DNA of 64,000 nt from contig NZ_JAXCHT010000008.1 in the NCBI RefSeq assembly GCF_035984655.1, forward strand, positions 1-64,000. Reading direction: 5' to 3'. How positions within the stretch are numbered: the stretch's first letter is position 1; each line of letters starts with the position of its first letter. This stretch comes from Actimicrobium sp035984655 (GTDB lineage Bacteria; Pseudomonadota; Gammaproteobacteria; Burkholderiales; Burkholderiaceae_D). The translations under genes and the position numbers were made by a program. This document shows, one piece after another, positions 59,406-64,000 of this stretch. The notes beneath the pieces are model-generated. The model had not been told where the DNA came from and made no database searches. It saw only the letters and a list, made by a program, of their open reading frames with translations.

Positions 59406-62015
59406 TCACAGCTTGCCGTCAATCCAGCCCGGCACGGCGAGCAGGGCCGCTGCCAGTCCGGCAGGATCGGTGCCGCCAGCTTGCGCCATGTCGGGCCGTC
59501 CGCCGCCTTTGCCGCCCACCTGCTGCGCCACGAAATTGACCAGGTCGCCGGCCTTGATGCGCGCGGTCGCGTCGGCAGTGACGCCGGCAATCAGGCTGAC
59601 CTTGCCGTCGTTGACTGCAGCCAGCACGATCGCGGCGGTCTTCAGTTTGTCCTTGAGCTTGTCCATTGTTTCGCGCAGCGCGGTGACGTCGGCACCGGCC
59701 AGCGTCGCCGCCAGCACCTTGATGCCCTTGATGTCGACCGCCTGCGTGACCAGCTCATCGCCCTGGTTCGCGGCCAGTTTCGACTTCAGGCTGACCAGTT
59801 CCTTTTCCAGCGCCCTGACATGATCCTGCACCTGTCCGATGCGTCCGGTCAGTTCCTCGGCCGGCACTTTCAGCGCGCTGGCCGCCTCGTTGACGCGCTG
59901 GCTCAACGCCTGCACCAGCGCCAATGCGCCCTCTCCGGTGACTGCTTCGACGCGCCGGATTCCGGCAGCGACGCCGCTTTCGGCAGTGATCTTGAACAGA
60001 CCAATGTCGCCGGTTCGACTGACATGCACGCCGCCGCACAATTCCTTCGACGAGCCGATCCCGAGCACCCGCACTTCGTCGCCGTATTTTTCGCCGAACA
60101 ACGCCATGGCGCCGTATTTGACCGCGTCGTCGTACGACATCAGTTGCGCCTCGGTGGCGACGTTGGCGAGAATCTCGCGATTGACGATCTGCTCGACCTG
60201 ACGAATTTCATCGGCGCTCAACGGGCCGTTATGACTGAAGTCGAAGCGGGTCTTGTCCGGATCGACCAGCGAGCCCTTTTGCGCGACATGCGCACCGAGC
60301 ACTTCACGCAGCGCCTTGTGCATCAAATGCGTGGCCGAGTGATTGCGAATGGTGCGGCCGCGGGTGGCGATGTCGACGCGCGCGCTGAGCTTGTCACCGA
60401 TGGCGAGCGTGCCAGTGGCGAGCGTACCGTGATGGCCGAACACGTCGGTCTGGATCTTGAGCGTATCGGCAACCCTGAATTCGGCCCCGGCGCCAACCAG
60501 TGTGCCGGTATCGCCAACCTGCCCGCCGGACTCGGCATAGAACGGCGTGACATCGAGTACGACGATGGCGTCCTGTCCGGCCTGCACGCGTTCCACTGAA
60601 GCGCCATTGACATACAACGCAATCACGCTGGCATCCTGCTCCAGCGCGTCGTAGCCGACAAAGCGCGTCTTCTCGCCGCTGTACTCGACCGCTGCAGCCA
60701 TCTTGAATTTACCGGCGGCGCGCGCCGTCACACGCTGCTGCTCCATTGCCACCTGAAAGCCCGCCTCATCCAGCTCGACCTTGCGTTCGCGACAGATGTC
60801 GGCAGTCAGGTCAAGCGGGAAACCAAAGGTGTCGTACAACGTGAACGCGGTTTGTCCATCGAGTCGGGTCGGGCTTGCGACCAACGCGGCTTCGAGAATT
60901 TTCATGCCATGTTCGAGCGTCTCGCCAAAGCGTTCTTCTTCCTGCTTGAGCACCTGCTCGACGCGCGTTGCCGCCTCGGTCAATTCAGGATAGGCCGCTC
61001 CCATTTCCAGCACCAGGTCCTGCACCAGCTTGAAGAAGAACGGCCGGGTCTGACCCAGCTTGTGACCATGGCGCAGCGCGCGCCGAATGATCCGGCGCAG
61101 CACATAGCCATGCCCTTCGGCGCCGGGGATGATGCCGTCGACGATCAGAAACGCACAAGCGCGAATGTGGTCAGCGATCACTTTCAGCGAATTGTCGGTC
61201 AGGTCGGTGGTTCCGGTTTCGCGCGCGGCAGCCTTGATCAATTGCTGGAACAGGTCAATGTCGTAGTTGCTGTGCACATGCTGCAGCACTGCCGCCAGCC
61301 GCTCCATCCCCATGCCGGTATCGACGCAGGGCTTTGGCAGGCGCGGCATGTTGCCATGCTCGTCGCGGTTGAACTGCATGAACACCAGGTTCCAGATTTC
61401 GATGTAGCGGTCGCCGTCCTGATCGGCGCTGCCCGGCGGCCCACCCCAGATTTCAGGACCGTGGTCGTAAAAGATTTCGCTGCAAGGGCCGCAGGGACCG
61501 GTGTCGGCCATTTGCCAGAAATTGTCGGAGGCGTACGGCGCCCCCTTGTTGTCGCCAATGCGCACGATGCGTTCAACCGGCACGCCGATTTCGTTGGCCC
61601 AGATGTCATAGGCTTCATCGTCGTCCTGATAGACCGTGACCCACAGCTTCTCTTTCGGCAATTGGTACACGGTGGTCAGCAACTCCCACGCATACTGGAT
61701 CGCTTCGCGCTTGAAGTAATCGCCAAAACTGAAATTGCCCAGCATCTCGAAAAAAGTGTGGTGCCGCGCCGTATAGCCGACGTTCTCGAGGTCATTGTGC
61801 TTGCCGCCGGCACGTACGCACCGTTGCACCGAGGTCGCGCGGCTGTAGGCGCGGGTATCGGTTCCAAGGAAGACATCCTTGAACTGCACCATCCCGCTGT
61901 TGGTCAGCAGCATGGTCGGATCGTTGCCCGGCACCAGTGGACTTGAGCGCACGATGGCGTGCCCTTTGGATTCGAAGAACTTCAGGAATTTGGCGCGAAT
62001 TTCTGTGGATTTCAT
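59406..62015 (-). CDS. alaS: Alanine-tRNA ligase
   Basis: At 869 aa this is full-length AlaRS. Domains in order: class II catalytic core (MKSTEIRAKFLKFF, HHTFFEMLGNFSFGDYFK), tRNA-recognition helical part, editing domain with HSATHLMHKAL and zinc ligands SKELCGGVHVSRTGDIG, and the C-terminal C-Ala region (GGKGGGRPDMAQAGG). ATG 62015 gives the normal N-terminus; an upstream start at 62075 adds unrelated residues. Confidence 0.97.
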   Translation of the reverse strand: MKSTEIRAKFLKFFESKGHAIVRSSPLVPGNDPTMLLTNSGMVQFKDVFLGTDTRAYSRATSVQRCVRAGGKHNDLENVGYTARHHTFFEMLGNFSFGDYFKREAIQYAWELLTTVYQLPKEKLWVTVYQDDDEAYDIWANEIGVPVERIVRIGDNKGAPYASDNFWQMADTGPCGPCSEIFYDHGPEIWGGPPGSADQDGDRYIEIWNLVFMQFNRDEHGNMPRLPKPCVDTGMGMERLAAVLQHVHSNYDIDLFQQLIKAAARETGTTDLTDNSLKVIADHIRACAFLIVDGIIPGAEGHGYVLRRIIRRALRHGHKLGQTRPFFFKLVQDLVLEMGAAYPELTEAATRVEQVLKQEEERFGETLEHGMKILEAALVASPTRLDGQTAFTLYDTFGFPLDLTADICRERKVELDEAGFQVAMEQQRVTARAAGKFKMAAAVEYSGEKTRFVGYDALEQDASVIALYVNGASVERVQAGQDAIVVLDVTPFYAESGGQVGDTGTLVGAGAEFRVADTLKIQTDVFGHHGTLATGTLAIGDKLSARVDIATRGRTIRNHSATHLMHKALREVLGAHVAQKGSLVDPDKTRFDFSHNGPLSADEIRQVEQIVNREILANVATEAQLMSYDDAVKYGAMALFGEKYGDEVRVLGIGSSKELCGGVHVSRTGDIGLFKITAESGVAAGIRRVEAVTGEGALALVQALSQRVNEAASALKVPAEELTGRIGQVQDHVRALEKELVSLKSKLAANQGDELVTQAVDIKGIKVLAATLAGADVTALRETMDKLKDKLKTAAIVLAAVNDGKVSLIAGVTADATARIKAGDLVNFVAQQVGGKGGGRPDMAQAGGTDPAGLAAALLAVPGWIDGKL

Positions 62016-62055
62016 GGTGTCGGAAGTAGGGTGAGATCGATGCGGCGAGCGCCCG

Positions 62056-62061
62056 ATTATA
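62056..62061 (-). promoter_or_regulatory. Probable -10 element of alaS
   Basis: A perfect minus-strand TATAAT lies 41 nt before the alaS ATG, but no good -35 is found at the usual distance; the region overlaps the terminator of the upstream gene. Confidence 0.4.
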
Positions 62062-62075
62062 CGTGATCTGTCCAT

Positions 62076-62099
62076 GAAAAAAGCCCGCCGGAAGCGGGC
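62076..62099 (-). terminator. Rho-independent terminator of the tandem-repeat gene
   Basis: Minus-strand stem GCCCGC/GCGGGC with a 5-nt loop is followed by six T. It lies 34 nt after the stop of the gene at 62133-62720. Confidence 0.8.
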
Positions 62100-62132
62100 G
62101 GGCCTGTTTGCAAAAGCGCCTGGTCGGATTGA

Positions 62133-62720
62133 TCAGCCTTTTACTTGCGCGTCATGGCGCTGGCGGGCGATGCGTTTGGACTGGCGATTTTCATTGTGCT
62201 GGATGCGGGCTTGCTCGTTTGCACCGACGTGGCCATCGACCCCGGCGCGCGCCTCGATGCGGCTGTCCTTCGCCTGACCACGCTCAAGTTTGGCGGCTTC
62301 GCGCTTGGTCAACGAGCCGTCCTTGACACCGTTCTCAATCCGTTGCTGCTGATTGATGTTGCGCTGGGTGTCGGCTTGCATGCGCTGGCTGGAGGCTGAA
62401 TTCGGATTGCCGGTCTGGGCATCGGTTTTCTGGGCGCGGATGTCGCCGCTGACTTTGTTCTGCATTCCTTGAATGCGGGCTTTTTCGGCGGCGCTCAGCT
62501 TGCCGTCCTTCATCGCATTGGCTTCGGTACGCTCGACGCGGGCTTCTTCGCCTTGCAGTCTGGCGGCTTCGCGGGTATTCAACTGGCCCGATTTCAGTCC
62601 GTTTTCGATACGCGTTTGTTGATTGATATCGCGCTGGACTTCGGTTGCAGCGGTTTGGGCGAAGGCAGATGCCGACAACAGGGCTACCAGCAGAGCAGGA
62701 ATCAGTTTCAGGTTTTTCAT
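62133..62720 (-). CDS. Secreted protein with two tandem helical repeats
   Basis: This 195-aa protein has a signal peptide cleaved near SAFA-Q22. Two repeats of about 67 residues (about 29-95 and 119-187) each start QRxINQQxRIENGxK and contain REAAxLxxxxA and a D-G-x-x-x-A-x-E-x-ARIQ segment. A Gln/Asn/Ser-rich linker joins them. The D-x-D-G-like spacing hints at a metal-binding or EF-hand-like loop but is not canonical. No known function. It has its own terminator and a palindrome 86 bp upstream. Highly charged, Gln/Arg-rich composition. Confidence 0.75.
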   Translation of the reverse strand: MKNLKLIPALLVALLSASAFAQTAATEVQRDINQQTRIENGLKSGQLNTREAARLQGEEARVERTEANAMKDGKLSAAEKARIQGMQNKVSGDIRAQKTDAQTGNPNSASSQRMQADTQRNINQQQRIENGVKDGSLTKREAAKLERGQAKDSRIEARAGVDGHVGANEQARIQHNENRQSKRIARQRHDAQVKG

Positions 62721-62805
62721 GATCGGTCCTTTTTGGTTATTGGGCGCAAGTGTTTGCCCGCACTGCATTAAACCGGCTTCTCCCTGTCGGCGGTTGCGGT
62801 TTGCT

Positions 62806-62819
62806 GTAACGCGCGTTAC
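62806..62819. promoter_or_regulatory. Perfect 14-bp palindrome upstream of the tandem-repeat gene
   Basis: GTAACGCGCGTTAC equals its own reverse complement. It lies between ugpQ and the repeat gene, 86 bp before the ATG of the latter and 12 bp after the end of ugpQ. Possible operator; the binding protein is unknown. Confidence 0.4.
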
Positions 62820-62831
62820 GAGAAGTAAGCA

Positions 62832-63575
62832 TCACGAAAACCGGGCGTCGATCAGATCAATCCGGTCGGTGCAGAAGCCATTGACACCCCATTCCAGCAA
62901 CGTGCGGGCGCGCTCGGGCGTATTGACGGTGTAGCAAAACAGGCCGAACCCGGCCGCCGACACCGCCGCGGCCTGTGCCGCAGTGAGATTGGCCTGGTTG
63001 GCATGCAACGCCACTGCCCCGAGCTGGCGCAGGCGCGCCAGCCAGTCGTCAGGAATCCGGTCGACCAGCCAGCCGCGCGGAATCCCCGGCGCTGCCTGTT
63101 TCGCCGCCAGCATGGCCGCATACGAAAAGGACGACAGCAGTGGCACCGCCTGTTCTGCGGCGACCCACTCTTGCGTCAAGGCGGCGACCGTCGCGCCCGT
63201 GATTTGCTCGAAACCGGCGGCTGGCTTGATTTCGACGTTCATCCAGATACCGTGCTCGGCGCAGAAAGAAAAGGCTTGCCGATAGGTCGGCACCGGCTCG
63301 CCGACGAACGCATCGCTGAACCAGCTGCCCGCATCCATCGCTGCCAGTTCGGCCGCCGTCGCAGTCGACACGCTGCCGCCTGCGCGCACGGTGCGGCCGA
63401 ACTGCGCGTCGTGCATCAGGATGGGCACGCCATCTTGCGATAACATCACGTCGAACTCGACGGCATGAAAACCGTGCGCCAATCCACACCGCAATGCCGC
63501 GATCGTGTTTTCCGGGGCGAGGCTGCCGCCGCCACGGTGCGCGACGATGCGGGGGAATGGCCAGCGCGCCGTCAT
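62832..63575 (-). CDS. ugpQ: Glycerophosphodiester phosphodiesterase
   Basis: This 247-aa cytosolic enzyme hydrolyses glycerophosphodiesters to glycerol-3-phosphate and alcohol. It has the GDPD signatures VAHRGGGSLAPENTIAAL, AVEFDVMLSQDGVPILMHD and VEIKP. No signal peptide is present, consistent with UgpQ rather than periplasmic GlpQ. Confidence 0.93.
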   Translation of the reverse strand: MTARWPFPRIVAHRGGGSLAPENTIAALRCGLAHGFHAVEFDVMLSQDGVPILMHDAQFGRTVRAGGSVSTATAAELAAMDAGSWFSDAFVGEPVPTYRQAFSFCAEHGIWMNVEIKPAAGFEQITGATVAALTQEWVAAEQAVPLLSSFSYAAMLAAKQAAPGIPRGWLVDRIPDDWLARLRQLGAVALHANQANLTAAQAAAVSAAGFGLFCYTVNTPERARTLLEWGVNGFCTDRIDLIDARFS

Positions 63576-63678
63576 CGGAGTGCCTTCATCGGTGTTCCTT
63601 CATCGGTTCTCCTCGGTGAGCAGTGAGTGTAAAGCGGCCATCCGGCTTCCACAGGATTTTTTGAAAGGTCTGCGCACG

Positions 63679-64000
63679 ATGTCAACAGGTACCCCTCCTT
63701 CCGCGCTCGGCCACTTGCGCATTCTCGACCTGACACGGGTGCTGGCCGGCCCATGGTGCGCGCAGAACTTCGCCGACCTCGGCGCCGATGTGATCAAGAT
63801 TGAACGCCCCGGCAGCGGCGACGACACGCGCGCCTGGGGACCGCCGTATCTGCGGGACGCCGCTGGCAACGAGACCACCGAAGCGGCCTATTACCTCGCG
63901 GCGAATCGCGGCAAGCGTTCGCTGACCGTGGACATCGCCAGTGCCGAGGGCCAGCAAATCATCCGCGCGCTGGTCATGCAATCGGATGTGGTGCTGGAAA
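63679..64000 (+). CDS. CaiB/BaiF-family CoA-transferase, N-terminal part
   Basis: The gene runs off the right edge; 107 codons are visible. The start MSTGTPPSALGHLRILDLTR is followed by VLAGPWCAQNFADLGADVIK and ERPGSGDDTRAWGPPY, the N-terminal signature of class III CoA-transferases. These move CoA between carboxylic acids. The catalytic Asp lies beyond the window. ATG 63679 has AAAGG upstream. Confidence 0.92.
   Translation, partial: MSTGTPPSALGHLRILDLTRVLAGPWCAQNFADLGADVIKIERPGSGDDTRAWGPPYLRDAAGNETTEAAYYLAANRGKRSLTVDIASAEGQQIIRALVMQSDVVLE

Noticed and set aside
60852..61946. Plus-strand frame of 364 codons over alaS
   Set aside because: Antisense shadow of alaS; no domain seen.
1..64000. 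tRNA, rRNA, CRISPR arrays, insertion sequences, prophage and integrases
   Set aside because: I looked for cloverleaf ends, regular repeats, transposase motifs and flanking duplications and saw none; a covariance-model scan would be the decisive test for small RNAs.

Overview
The window is GC-rich, densely coded DNA with very few non-coding gaps and many 1-4 nt gene overlaps. Gene content (rpsP-rimM-trmD-rplS, class II FumC, etfBA, urtABCDE, PilY1-type minor pilin operons) points to a free-living beta-proteobacterium of the Burkholderiales, most likely Oxalobacteraceae-like. That placement is inference from gene style, not from a search. I saw no rRNA, tRNA, CRISPR array, transposase or prophage.

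Layout. (1) 1-5519, minus: urtABCDE plus fmdA, an ABC uptake operon for urea or short-chain amides ending in a formamidase. Divergent from it (5771-10043) is an unusual NCS1-permease/histidine-kinase/receiver fusion and an overlapping LuxR-type response regulator, with a perfect 16-bp palindrome in the divergent promoter region. (2) 10040-13321, minus: a first minor-pilin operon without pilY1. (3) 13513-16388: thiL-pgpA, a secreted Cache protein and a MarR-like regulator. (4) 16424-23044: feoAB divergent from a five-gene periplasmic redox cluster (di-haem peroxidase-like lipoprotein, porin broken by an amber codon, FMN-binding protein, ApbE, small b-type-cytochrome-like membrane protein). Both arms have promoters overlapped by Fur-box-like sites. 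(5) 23169-26368: an isolated type III secretion block sctI-J-K-L preceded by a candidate secreted protein. (6) 26482-30688: pncC, a fluoroacetate-dehalogenase-like hydrolase, pyrF, a Crp/Fnr regulator and a GlsB-type membrane protein. (7) 30708-48560: two paralogous, complete operons (pilE-fimU-pilV-pilW-pilX-pilY1-TonB-like), divergently oriented around gpmB-like and fumC. (8) 48526-64000: CDF efflux pump, DUF3579, CobD-like protein, CoA pyrophosphatase, rpsP-rimM-trmD-rplS, etfBA-acyl-CoA dehydrogenase behind a LiuR-like operator, TusA, NUDIX, alaS, a secreted tandem-repeat protein, ugpQ and the start of a CaiB/BaiF CoA-transferase.

The most interesting candidates for new biology are the permease-kinase sensor linked to amide/urea uptake, the Fur-controlled flavin/haem periplasmic module beside feoAB, and the conserved pairing of PilY1 with a small TonB-C-terminal-like protein in two independent operon copies.
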